Source: JALZBL01 sp040004775 (GTDB taxonomy: Bacteria > Actinomycetota > Actinomycetes > Mycobacteriales > Jatrophihabitantaceae). From it: DNA of 64,000 nucleotides. Every line of letters starts with the position of its first letter. Position 1 is the first letter of the stretch. The DNA lies in assembly GCA_040004775.1 (NCBI GenBank), contig JBDUAD010000004.1:3567-67566 (forward strand). Direction: 5' to 3'. Shown here piece by piece: positions 16,394 to 24,156 of this stretch. Under the pieces are notes generated by a model, which did not search any database, was not told the origin of the DNA, and saw nothing but the letters and a program-made list of their open reading frames with translations. The translations under genes were made by a program, and so were the position numbers.

Positions 16394-16926
16394 GCGTGCC
16401 CGCCGAACCGCCCCGCCATGCCGCCGCATCCAGCCCGGAAGCCGACCCGACTGATCCGACCGACCTGGTCGACCCGAGTGACTCGCGCGACCTAGCCGAC
16501 CCGATCGATCCGACTGCGGCGGAGCGCGCCGAGGCCAACGAGGCGATCGAGAGCGTGGTGCAGGTTCGTCGCCAACGCGCGGACCGCGCCACCCGCGGAG
16601 TTCTGGCCGCTTTGCTCTGCCTCGAGGCGTTGGTCGTTCTGCTCCTGCCGCGCGCCATCGCCCAGACCAGCACAGGCCTTGACTCCACCAAGACGACGAT
16701 CCTGATCGCGCTGGCAGTGCTACTGGTGGCTACCGGGTTCCTGCTGCGCCGGCCGTGGGGGATCGGCCTGGGATCGGCCCTGCAGGTGGCCGTCCTGGCC
16801 ACCGCAGTGCTCGAGTCGGTGATGCTGGCCGTGGCCGCGGTGTTCATCGCGCTCTGGCTGTGGGTGCTGACCATGCGCCGTGACCTGGTCGGCGCGCCGG
16901 GCGGCTGGCGCATGCTCGTCTCCTGA
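16390..16926 (+). CDS. DUF4233 family membrane protein
   Basis: This 178-residue protein has an acidic, Asp-Pro-rich N-terminus (residues about 15-45, DPTDPTDLVDPSD) of repetitive character, a short basic segment, and four hydrophobic helices in residues 68-160. The RGVLAALLCLEALVVLL helix and the RRPWGIGLGSALQVA segment match DUF4233, a family found right after folC. The function is unknown. It overlaps folC by 4 nt. The long acidic tail is longer than I would expect for the family. Confidence 0.8.
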   Translation: MSVPAEPPRHAAASSPEADPTDPTDLVDPSDSRDLADPIDPTAAERAEANEAIESVVQVRRQRADRATRGVLAALLCLEALVVLLLPRAIAQTSTGLDSTKTTILIALAVLLVATGFLLRRPWGIGLGSALQVAVLATAVLESVMLAVAAVFIALWLWVLTMRRDLVGAPGGWRMLVS

Positions 16927-16989
16927 CTCGGCCGGCCACGCGGCCAGGCCCGACCCAACCTCGGCGGCCGCGCCGGGCGTAGGCGTTAC

Positions 16990-17503
16990 GTGGATCTCCG
17001 GGGACGGGCGGTGGACGTGCTCACCGACGAGCCCGGCCTCGTCGCGCAGGGCGACTTCGCGCGGTGGGTGGGTCCGCACCTCGCCGTGCTGTCGGCGATC
17101 GCAGTGCGCGAGGTGGGCCGCAGCGACGGTGATGACCTGGTGCAGGAGACGCTCACCCGCGCCTGGCAGAAGCGCACGACTACCGCCCGGAGCGGGGAAC
17201 GGCCCGGCCCTGGCTGGTGGCCATCCTGCTGGATCGGGCGCGACGGCACCGGGTCCGCCGGCCGTGGAGCCCACGGATCTGCGGGATCCCGCGCTGGAGG
17301 TCGGTAACTCGGAGATCCGCCTCGACGTCGAGCAGGCGGTGTCCGCCCTGCCCCGCCGTCAGCGCCAGGTCGTGACTCTGCACTACCTGGCCGACCTGCC
17401 GGTGAACGAGGTGGCCGCGGTCCTCGGCATCAGCCCCGGTTCGGTCAAGTCCTGCCTGCACGATGCCCGCACGACCCTGCGCACCACCCTGGAGCAGCGA
17501 TGA
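16990..17503 (+). pseudogene. ECF sigma factor, disrupted by two frameshifts
   Basis: Three frames together make a normal ECF sigma factor. From GTG 16990, frame 1 encodes region 2 (FARWVGPHLAVLSAIAV... DDLVQETLTRAWQKR). From about 17181 the sense moves to frame 3 (YRPERGTARPWLVAILLDRARR). From about 17262 it moves to frame 2, giving PTDLRDPALEVG and region 4 (ALPRRQRQVVTLHYLADLPVNEVAAVLGISPGSVKSCLHDAR) up to TGA 17501-17503. Each switch equals loss of one base. As read, no full sigma factor can be made. The intact anti-sigma-like partner overlaps its last codon, which suggests recent decay or assembly error. Confidence 0.8.
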
Positions 17504-18591
17504 ACGACGAGGACCTGGATCACGAACTGCGCAGCTGGGCCGCCGTGGCCCTAGAACAGGCGCCGCCGGTCAGCGTTCCGGCGCCACCCGAACGCGGTGA
17601 TCGACGCGCGCGGGTGCTGGCAATGGTGGCCGCCGCCGCGCTAGTCGTCGGTCTGACCGGCGTCGGGCTGCTCCTCGCCCGGAGCTCCGATCGCGCGTCT
17701 TCAGCCGATGGCCTTTCCTCCGGGCCGGTACCAACGGCCCCGGCCGGCTTCCTCCCGATCACCGTGCACGGGCTCACGATCAACGTCCCGGCGGCCTGGG
17801 CCGATGCCCATTCGGTGTGTGGGCCGATTACCAACGAAGTGCTGGTCCCATCGGACGCCCTCGTCCCCGCGTGCGGCGCATTGCGGCCGCCGGGCATCAC
17901 CACGGTCGAGTTCCGCCGGTCAGCGAGTGTCTACCCGGAGAGCCGGCCAATGACTATCGACGGCCGCGGCGCCGAGCGGTGGGACGAGCTGGCGACCGGC
18001 GTTTACTCGACCACGATCGGCGTCCCGAGCCTCGTGGTGTCCGTGGTGATCAGCGCACCGACCCGGGCGGTGGTCGACCGACTGCTCGGCACGCTGCGAG
18101 TGACCGGCGTCGACACCAACGGTTGCCCAGCGCGGATCACCGGCTTCCAGGAACTGAAGACCGGAGCGCGTCGGCAACGTCCCGGAGCCGACCACGCGCT
18201 GATTCCGCCGACGCCGATCCGGCTCGTGGGCTGCCGGTTCCACGACGGCTGGCTGGAAGGCAGCTCCTACACCGTCCCCACTGAGTCTGCTGTTCTCACC
18301 CGCACTCTGAGCGCGCAACCCGGGGGCCTATCGGTGACGGCGCCACAGAAGTACGAGCCCGCGGGATGTGGCGCCGATGACCCACAAGACGCCGCCTCCT
18401 ATCGCGTCGAGGCTCGCTACGAACAGGGGCCACCGGTTCTGGTCAATGTCCGCCTGGGCCGATGTGGTCGGCTCGGGGCGTCAAACGGCAGTGTCACGAT
18501 CCAACGCACCGACGCGCTCATCCGCGCGCTCACTGCGCTCTTCCCGGTGGTGGCGGCGTCTGGGCCGTACGCACCAGTGCGCCCGGCTTAG
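17500..18591 (+). CDS. Anti-sigma-factor-like single-pass membrane protein
   Basis: This 363-residue protein has a short cytosolic N-terminus (about 35 residues, starting MNDEDLDHELRSWAA), one membrane helix (about 38-62) and a large extracytoplasmic domain of unknown fold with several cysteines. ATG 17500 overlaps the stop of the broken ECF sigma gene (ATGA), the usual sigma/anti-sigma layout. I infer it holds the sigma factor at the membrane and senses an outside signal. No zinc-binding HxxxCxxC anti-sigma motif is visible. The pair is inserted between DUF4233 and ndk. Confidence 0.6.
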   Translation: MNDEDLDHELRSWAAVALEQAPPVSVPAPPERGDRRARVLAMVAAAALVVGLTGVGLLLARSSDRASSADGLSSGPVPTAPAGFLPITVHGLTINVPAAWADAHSVCGPITNEVLVPSDALVPACGALRPPGITTVEFRRSASVYPESRPMTIDGRGAERWDELATGVYSTTIGVPSLVVSVVISAPTRAVVDRLLGTLRVTGVDTNGCPARITGFQELKTGARRQRPGADHALIPPTPIRLVGCRFHDGWLEGSSYTVPTESAVLTRTLSAQPGGLSVTAPQKYEPAGCGADDPQDAASYRVEARYEQGPPVLVNVRLGRCGRLGASNGSVTIQRTDALIRALTALFPVVAASGPYAPVRPA

Positions 18592-18606
18592 CCGGCCCGG
18601 GCCGGT

Positions 18607-18612
18607 TAGGCT
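18607..18612 (+). promoter_or_regulatory. -10 box (TAGGCT) of ndk, leaderless type
   Basis: TAGGCT lies 7 nt before GTG 18620, supporting this start for ndk. Confidence 0.55.
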
Positions 18613-18619
18613 CTCGGCC

Positions 18620-19054
18620 GTGACTGCGCCGGCGACCGACGAACGCACGCTCATTCTGGTCAAGCCCGACGGAGTGCGGCGGGGGTTGGCCGGGCAGATC
18701 CTGGCCCGAGTCGAGGACAAGGGCTACGAGCTGGTGGCAGTGGACCTGCGGGTCCCGACGACCGAGCTGCTGACCCAGCACTACGCCGAGCACGAGCGCA
18801 AGCCCTTCTACGCTCCGCTGGTCGAGTTCATGTCCTCCGGCCCGGTGCTCGCCGTCGTGGTCCGCGGCCAGCGGGTGATCGAAGGCTTCCGTGCCCTGGC
18901 CGGCGCCACCGATCCCACGGCGGCCCTGCCCGGCACCATCCGCGGCGACCTGGGTCGCGACTGGGGCCTGCCCGTCCAGCAGAACCTCGTGCACGGATCG
19001 GACTCGCCGCAGTCGGCCGAACGTGAGATCGCGCTCTGGTTCCCTCATCTGTAG
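18620..19054 (+). CDS. ndk: Nucleoside diphosphate kinase
   Basis: This 144-residue enzyme transfers the gamma phosphate between nucleoside di- and triphosphates. It starts ERTLILVKPDGVRRGL, has the HYAEHERKPFYAPLVEFM and FRALAGATDP segments, and the phospho-acceptor histidine H125 lies in QQNLVHGSDSPQSAEREIALWF. GTG 18620 is chosen from the -10 box 7 nt upstream; the ORF is open further 5', but that part overlaps the preceding gene. A hairpin follows the stop by about 35 nt. Confidence 0.96.
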   Translation: MTAPATDERTLILVKPDGVRRGLAGQILARVEDKGYELVAVDLRVPTTELLTQHYAEHERKPFYAPLVEFMSSGPVLAVVVRGQRVIEGFRALAGATDPTAALPGTIRGDLGRDWGLPVQQNLVHGSDSPQSAEREIALWFPHL

Positions 19055-19087
19055 CTCCGATCAGCCCGGCGGCCTTGATCTGTTAGA

Positions 19088-19120
19088 ACCACAACGCCCG
19101 GTGCTGATGGGTTTTGTGGT
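19088..19120 (+). terminator. Hairpin between ndk and the DUF1697 gene
   Basis: Arms 19088-19099 and 19109-19120 pair over 12 positions with one mismatch and one G-T, around a 9-nt loop. It lies 33 nt after the ndk stop and 12 nt before the next start. It may terminate ndk or act in the leader of the next gene. Confidence 0.5.
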
Positions 19121-19131
19121 GGGATCGATCG

Positions 19132-19659
19132 GTGGCTCGCTTCGTCGCATTTCTGCGGGCCGTGAACGTCGGCCGGCGCACGGTGGCCATGGCCAGTGCC
19201 CGCCAGGTGCTGGAGCAGCTGGATCTGACCGACGTGTCGAGTTTCGTCAACAGCGGCAATCTGCTGTTCACTGCTTCCGGCTCGGCGCGTGCCCACGAGG
19301 CGGAGATCCGCGTCGCGCTCGAGGGCGAGTTCGGCTTCGAGATCACCACGTTCGTGCGCACGGCCGCGCAGGTACGTGCCCTGGCCACGGAGCAACCCTT
19401 CGGCCCTGTCGCCGTCGGGCACACTCACTTCGCGCTGTTGCCACTGACCCCGCTGAGCACGACGGAGAAGCGGACGGTGGAGGCGCTGTCCAACCCGCAC
19501 GACGAGGTGGTGGTGGTCGGCCGCGACGTGCACTGGTTGATCCGGTCGAAGTCGACCGAGACCACGCTGGGACCGACGCGGTGGGCGCAGGCCATGCCGG
19601 GCAATCCGACGACGGCGCGCAACACCACGATGCTGGCTCGCCTGTCGGCCAAGCTGTAG
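19132..19659 (+). CDS. DUF1697 family protein
   Basis: This 175-residue protein starts at GTG 19132 with the family signature ARFVAFLRAVNVGRRTVAMA, then SSFVNSGNLLF and the conserved end RSKSTETTLGPTRWAQAMPGNPTTARNTTMLARL, given here in parts. DUF1697 proteins are small and soluble, with an alpha/beta fold and unknown function. I chose 19132 because residues upstream (from 19114) fall in the hairpin region and are not conserved. It has no operon partner; the next gene starts 74 nt later. Confidence 0.85.
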   Translation: MARFVAFLRAVNVGRRTVAMASARQVLEQLDLTDVSSFVNSGNLLFTASGSARAHEAEIRVALEGEFGFEITTFVRTAAQVRALATEQPFGPVAVGHTHFALLPLTPLSTTEKRTVEALSNPHDEVVVVGRDVHWLIRSKSTETTLGPTRWAQAMPGNPTTARNTTMLARLSAKL

Positions 19660-19732
19660 TCCGACGTGCGACGTGTGGGCGCGTCGATCTGGCCGCGTTG
19701 CCGGCACCGGCCTGGCGCGTGACCATGGAGGC

Positions 19733-20947
19733 ATGAGCGGTGACCGCGAGCGCCGCCGTGGCCGTGATGCGGCGGACGGATATCCGGACGTCGAGCTGGT
19801 ACCTGCCACCTCGTTCGAGGACGAGCTTGAGCCACTGCCTCCGCGGCGCCCCGTTCCGCGGGCGTGGTGGGTGGCGTTGGCGGCGGCGGGCGCGGTGCTG
19901 GTGGCAGTGCTGGCCTATCAGTCGCGGACCCGGGACGCGGCCACGACACCGGCGCCGAGCCGCTCGTCGGCCGCGGTGGCGGATTCACCGCGGGCCGGTT
20001 CCACTCCCACACTGGCGATTCCCCGCGGCGCGGTGACCGTGACCCAGCTGGGCCGTCCGGTCGTTCCGGCGGTCCCGGGAACCGACCTGTTCGCTCGCGG
20101 GCCGTCGGCGCTGGTGCGGGTGGAACTGGCCACCGGCCGGATCACGCGGACCCCCTTGCCGTCGCTGTCCAGCGACGGCCCGGTCTCCCTCCTGGTCGGA
20201 CCGGACCGAGCGATCATCCGCCCGCTCGACTTCGTACCCGGGTACGTGGTCCCCGACGGCCGCGCACCCCGCACGCTGGACGTGGTCGCCCTGAGCAGTG
20301 GCCAGGTGTTCGCCGGACCCGATGCCCGCCACATGTGGGTGCCCACGCTGGACGGAGCCCGCATGCGCCTCGTTGACCTGGACGGCCGGGCCTCTGGTCC
20401 CGTGCTGCAGGCGCCGGTCTTCGGTTCCCGCCCGGACGGCGACGGCTACCTGGCCTACGCCGACACCAGCGGCGTGTATGACGCTCGGCCGGAGGGCTCT
20501 CGGCGGATCACCACCGGAGAACTACAGGCGGTCGGGCCGACCGGCTGGCTGGTCGCCGAGTGCGATGTCCGACACCGGTGCGGCAGCGTCCTGATCGATC
20601 GGGTCACCGGCCACCGGCGAGCCCTCGGGCCCCGCCGGGGCGCATCGGACCCGACCGGCGTCCTCTCCGCCGACGCATCCACGGCCGCGCTGATCGAAGT
20701 CAACCGCGGGCCCACCCCGCGCCTGATTCTGATCGATCTGCGGTCCGGACACGCCCGGAGCGTTGGCATGACCCTCGCGCAGAACTCGTTGGCCCGTGAC
20801 CTGGTCTGGTCACCGGACGGCCGATTCCTCTTCACCGTCGATGGCGGTGGTCGAATAGTGGTCGTCGACCGGACGGGGCACGTGGGGCGGCTGCCGGTAA
20901 CTCTGCCGCCGGTCACCCAGTTGGCGCTTCGCGCACCCGCACGCTGA
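19733..20947 (+). CDS. Single-pass membrane protein with propeller-like extracytoplasmic domain
   Basis: This 404-residue protein has a charged cytosolic N-terminus (1-43), one membrane anchor (about 45-62) and a Ser/Thr/Pro linker. The outer domain has recurring strand patterns such as LVWSPDGRFLFTVDGGGRIVVVDRTG, which resemble WD40/TolB-type propeller blades. I do not recognise a named family. ATG 19733 has GGAGG only 3 nt upstream, too close to be ideal; a GTG at about 19720 is an alternative. A role in binding or sensing outside the membrane is inference. Confidence 0.6.
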   Translation: MSGDRERRRGRDAADGYPDVELVPATSFEDELEPLPPRRPVPRAWWVALAAAGAVLVAVLAYQSRTRDAATTPAPSRSSAAVADSPRAGSTPTLAIPRGAVTVTQLGRPVVPAVPGTDLFARGPSALVRVELATGRITRTPLPSLSSDGPVSLLVGPDRAIIRPLDFVPGYVVPDGRAPRTLDVVALSSGQVFAGPDARHMWVPTLDGARMRLVDLDGRASGPVLQAPVFGSRPDGDGYLAYADTSGVYDARPEGSRRITTGELQAVGPTGWLVAECDVRHRCGSVLIDRVTGHRRALGPRRGASDPTGVLSADASTAALIEVNRGPTPRLILIDLRSGHARSVGMTLAQNSLARDLVWSPDGRFLFTVDGGGRIVVVDRTGHVGRLPVTLPPVTQLALRAPAR

Positions 20948-20961
20948 AACGCCGCTACAAC

Positions 20962-20995
20962 CGGGCGTGAGCGAGGGACGGGCGTGAGCGAGGGT
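20962..20995 (+). repeat. 17-bp direct repeat, two copies
   Basis: CGGGCGTGAGCGAGGG plus one base occurs at 20962-20978 and 20979-20995, in the short gap between convergent genes. Confidence 0.9.
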
Positions 20996-21005
20996 CGGCC
21001 GAGCC

Positions 21006-21311
21006 TCAGTCCTCGGGGGCGTAGAAGGCGGGCCGGTCGGGGTCCTCGTCAGCGTCGCTCGACTGCGCGCCGGGCGTCTGGATGTCGGACGGCAAGGGGG
21101 CGTCATCCTCCGCCGCGTTGACCATTCGCGGGGAGTCCTCCACCGCCACGAGCGGTTCGGTGCTGTTCGGTTCCTGCAGGGCGGACAGCAGCCGGCGCTC
21201 GTCATCGCCTAGCGGTGGCTCAGGCAGGTGCTCACCCGGCGCGCCGGTGTCACTGCCGGTGGCCATGCCGACCGACACCTCGGGCGTCGCGGGGTTCTGG
21301 TCATCGGTCAC
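21006..21311 (-). CDS. Small acidic protein of unknown function, divergent from mreB
   Basis: This 101-residue reading frame starts at GTG 21311 with a strong AGGAGG site on the minus strand at 21314-21320, which is why I accept it over the much longer open frame that continues upstream. The protein is rich in Asp, Glu, Pro and Ser, has no membrane segment, and contains LGDDERRLLSALQE, an amphipathic stretch. It looks largely disordered. I do not recognise a family. It is transcribed away from mreBCD. Confidence 0.6.
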   Translation of the reverse strand: MTDDQNPATPEVSVGMATGSDTGAPGEHLPEPPLGDDERRLLSALQEPNSTEPLVAVEDSPRMVNAAEDDAPLPSDIQTPGAQSSDADEDPDRPAFYAPED

Positions 21312-21530
21312 CGCGCCTCCTGGGCAGAAGGCGACGGCCGGTGCCGTCGCGGTCCTCCGAGCGTGAGGCCCACGACCGACCATGACCGACCTTCGCACGA
21401 CACCGTCCGCGCCGCATCCGTCCCACTGGTAACGCGCGTCGCAACCGAGAAGCGGTCCCGGCCGCCCATACGATCGCCGGCGAGGCCTGCGCTCGCGGAC
21501 GCGCCGGCGTCGTCCTCCCTTCGGCAAAGG

Positions 21531-22589
21531 ATGTCGGTCGTGGCCTTCCCCGCCTTGTCGCTCGCCGGCGGAGACCTGCTGGGCGGGGACCTGGCCGTCG
21601 ACCTGGGCACGGCCAACACCCTGGTCTACGCGCGCGGGCGCGGGATCCTGGTCAACGAGCCGTCGGTCGTCGCCGTCGACACCACCACCGACGCGGTAGT
21701 GGCCGTCGGCGCACAGGCCCGTTCGATGATTGGACGCACGCCCGGCCACATCCGCGTGGTGCGCCCGCTCCAGCACGGCGTCATCGCCGATTACGAGGTC
21801 ACGGCCGAGATGCTGCGCTACTTCGTGCGCACGGCGATGGGCCGGCGACGGTTCAGCGGGCCGCGGGTGGTGATCGGCGTGCCCTCGGGCATCACCGGGG
21901 TCGAGCAGCGGGCGGTCAGCGAGTCGGTGTACGCCGCGGGTGCGCGACGGGTCCACATCATCCCCGAGCCGATGGCGGCAGCGATCGGCGCCGGGCTGCC
22001 GGTCAGTCAGGCCGCCGGCTCGCTCATCGTCGACATCGGCGGCGGAACAACCGAGGTTGCGGTGATCGCCCTCGGCGGGATCGTGGCCAGCACGAGCCTG
22101 CGGGTGGCCGGCGACGCCCTGGACCGCGCGATCGTCGACCACGTCCGTACGTACTTCGCGCTGCTGATCGGCGAGCGAACGGCCGAGGAACTCAAGATTT
22201 CCATCGGCACGGCGTATCCGGTGTCCGCTCCGCTGCGGGCCGAGATCCGGGGCCGGGATATCGGCACCGGCATGCCCCGCAACGTCACCATCGGCGTGGA
22301 GGAACTGCGCCGGGCCATGGAAGAACCGTTGACGGCGATCGTGGCCGCGGTCCGCGCCACCCTCGACCGCTGCCCGCCGGAGTTGGCCGGTGACCTGGTC
22401 ACCCGCGGCGTGGTGCTCACCGGCGGGGGAGCCTTGCTGCGGGGTCTGGCCGCCCGCGTGCAGCACGAGATCGGCATCCCGGTGCTGGTCGCCGATCGTC
22501 CGCTGCACTCGGTGGTGCTCGGCACCGGCACCGTGGTCGAACACTTCGAGCGGCTGCAGCGGGTCGTCGTCGACGGGCCGCGTCGGTAG
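21531..22589 (+). CDS. mreB: Rod shape-determining protein MreB
   Basis: This 352-residue actin-like ATPase polymerises under the membrane and guides the elongation machinery. Phosphate 1 motif DLAVDLGTANTLVY, DIGGGTTEVAVIALGG (phosphate 2) and the adenosine motif LTGGGALLRGLA are intact, as are IPEPMAAAIGAGLPV and the EELKISIGTAYP segment. ATG 21531 follows AAAGG. It starts a five-gene run mreB-mreC-mreD-mrdA-rodA. Gaps are short: 11 nt to mreC, then 4-nt overlaps between the remaining genes. Confidence 0.95.
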   Translation: MSVVAFPALSLAGGDLLGGDLAVDLGTANTLVYARGRGILVNEPSVVAVDTTTDAVVAVGAQARSMIGRTPGHIRVVRPLQHGVIADYEVTAEMLRYFVRTAMGRRRFSGPRVVIGVPSGITGVEQRAVSESVYAAGARRVHIIPEPMAAAIGAGLPVSQAAGSLIVDIGGGTTEVAVIALGGIVASTSLRVAGDALDRAIVDHVRTYFALLIGERTAEELKISIGTAYPVSAPLRAEIRGRDIGTGMPRNVTIGVEELRRAMEEPLTAIVAAVRATLDRCPPELAGDLVTRGVVLTGGGALLRGLAARVQHEIGIPVLVADRPLHSVVLGTGTVVEHFERLQRVVVDGPRR

Positions 22590-22600
22590 GCCGCCGCCTC

Positions 22601-23509
22601 GTGCGACAGCTGACCGGACGACAACGCCGCGCGGCCCTGGCGCTGGCCGTCCTCGCCGTTGCCTTCTGCACTCTCGACGTGGTCGCCGGTCGCTTCGACG
22701 GCGCCCGCGGTGGTGTGCAGGGAGTTCTCGGCGCCCTCTACCGAGGCACCGACCCGGTGCTCGGCCCGGCTCGACGGTGGGTGCAGGGCCTGCCCGGCGC
22801 CGGCCGGGACGCGGACACCATCGCCTCATTACGCGCCCAGGTGGCCGGTCTGCAGCGCGCGCAGACCGACACCGCCGCCGAGCGGGCCACGCGGGCCGCA
22901 CTGTCCCGACTGCAGCTGCAGGCCAGCCGCGGGGGCTACGCGGTCCTCCCCGCCCGGGTCACGGCCATCGGCCCGGCCGGCGGTTTCGACTGGACAGTGG
23001 TGCTCGACGCCGGCTCGGCCGACGGGATACGGATCGGGCAGACCGTCATCTCCGGTCCGGCGGTGGTCGGCCGGGTAGTCCGGGTCTCGGCCAGCAGCGC
23101 GACCGTCCTGCTGCTGGCCGACGCCCGTTCCGGCATCGGGGCGCGCGACCGGGCGACCGGCGAACTGGGCACGGTGACCGGCTCCGGCCCGCGGCACCTG
23201 ACCTGGGCACCGCTCGATCCGGCCGCGCGCATCCGGACCGGTGCCACGTTGGTCACCGGCCCGGCCGGCTCCACGAGTTATGTGCCGGGGCTGATGGTGG
23301 GAACGGTTGACTCGGTCTCGACGACGCCCGGCGGCGGCACCGTGGCCCGGGTGGAACCGGCGGTGAAGGCCAGCAGGCTGGACGTCCTCGGGGTCATCCG
23401 CCCGAACCGGACCGGTCCGCCCCGGCCCGCGCTGACGCCCGGACCGGGCAACCGGCCCGGCGGCTACTGGAACCCTGCCAGCTCCTCCGTCCTCGGGAGC
23501 ACGAGGTGA
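22601..23509 (+). CDS. mreC: Rod shape-determining protein MreC
   Basis: This 302-residue protein has an N-terminal membrane helix (about 10-28), a coiled-coil segment (about 70-105, starting DADTIASLRAQVAGLQRAQ) and two beta-barrel domains with VTAIGPAGGFDWTVVLDAGSADGI and PAVVGRVVRVSASSATVLLL. It links MreB inside to the PBP2/RodA synthase outside. The Pro-rich C-terminal tail is variable. GTG 22601 starts the gene. The stop overlaps the mreD start. Confidence 0.93.
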   Translation: MRQLTGRQRRAALALAVLAVAFCTLDVVAGRFDGARGGVQGVLGALYRGTDPVLGPARRWVQGLPGAGRDADTIASLRAQVAGLQRAQTDTAAERATRAALSRLQLQASRGGYAVLPARVTAIGPAGGFDWTVVLDAGSADGIRIGQTVISGPAVVGRVVRVSASSATVLLLADARSGIGARDRATGELGTVTGSGPRHLTWAPLDPAARIRTGATLVTGPAGSTSYVPGLMVGTVDSVSTTPGGGTVARVEPAVKASRLDVLGVIRPNRTGPPRPALTPGPGNRPGGYWNPASSSVLGSTR

Positions 23510-24156
23510 TCCTGCGCCCGATCGCCGGGCTGGCCGCGATCGTGACTGTGCTCCTCCTGCAGGCCACCGTGATCGGCCCGCTCACTGTGCCGCTGCCGGT
23601 CAGCCTGCCGGCCGTCCTGGTCGCTGCGGTCGGCCTACGGGCCGGGCCGGCCGCGGGAATCGGTTTCGGATTCAGCGCCGGGTTCCTCGGCGATCTGGGT
23701 AGCGACCACCCGGCTGGGGTGCTGGCCCTGGTCTGGCTCGGTGTCGGGCTGACCGCGGGCGTGCTCGGCGGGCTGGTAACCCCCGTCGAACTCGCGACGC
23801 CGGTCGGGCGGCGACACATCAGCCGGCGGAGCGCGCGTGGGCATCGCTCCCGTTCACGAGTCGACGGGCTGTTTGCCCTGCGGCCGCAGGCCTCGCTGGC
23901 CGGCGCTCTGGCCGGCCTGGCCGCGCCGGCGGCCGCGCTGGTCCTGACCGTGACCGGTACGGCTGCCGACACGTGGCTCTACACCGCGGTACGCAGTGCG
24001 CCGGCGGCGCTGCTCGACGCCGTCCTGGCCCTGGCCGTCGTGCCGGCGGTCGGGGCCGTGCTCGACGCCACCGGCCGTGGGCGGGCTGGGACCGGTCCGG
24101 CGCCGGCTCCGCACCGGCCCGGTGCGACGACCACCGACCTCGTCCGCACGTGGTGA
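23506..24156 (+). CDS. mreD: Rod shape-determining protein MreD
   Basis: This 216-residue protein has about five membrane helices and a basic loop (HISRRSARGHRSRSRV, residues about 105-120). Sequence conservation in MreD is low, so the assignment rests on topology, the GFGFSAGFLGDLGSDHPAGVLALVW segment and its place between mreC and the PBP2 gene. GTG 23506 overlaps the mreC stop and its own stop overlaps the PBP2 start, as expected for a coupled operon. Confidence 0.88.
   Translation: MILRPIAGLAAIVTVLLLQATVIGPLTVPLPVSLPAVLVAAVGLRAGPAAGIGFGFSAGFLGDLGSDHPAGVLALVWLGVGLTAGVLGGLVTPVELATPVGRRHISRRSARGHRSRSRVDGLFALRPQASLAGALAGLAAPAAALVLTVTGTAADTWLYTAVRSAPAALLDAVLALAVVPAVGAVLDATGRGRAGTGPAPAPHRPGATTTDLVRTW

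Noticed and set aside
21006..22901. 631-codon minus-strand ORF across mreB
   Set aside because: It is antisense to mreB for most of its length and low in complexity. Only its last 102 codons, with their own GTG and AGGAGG, are kept as a gene.
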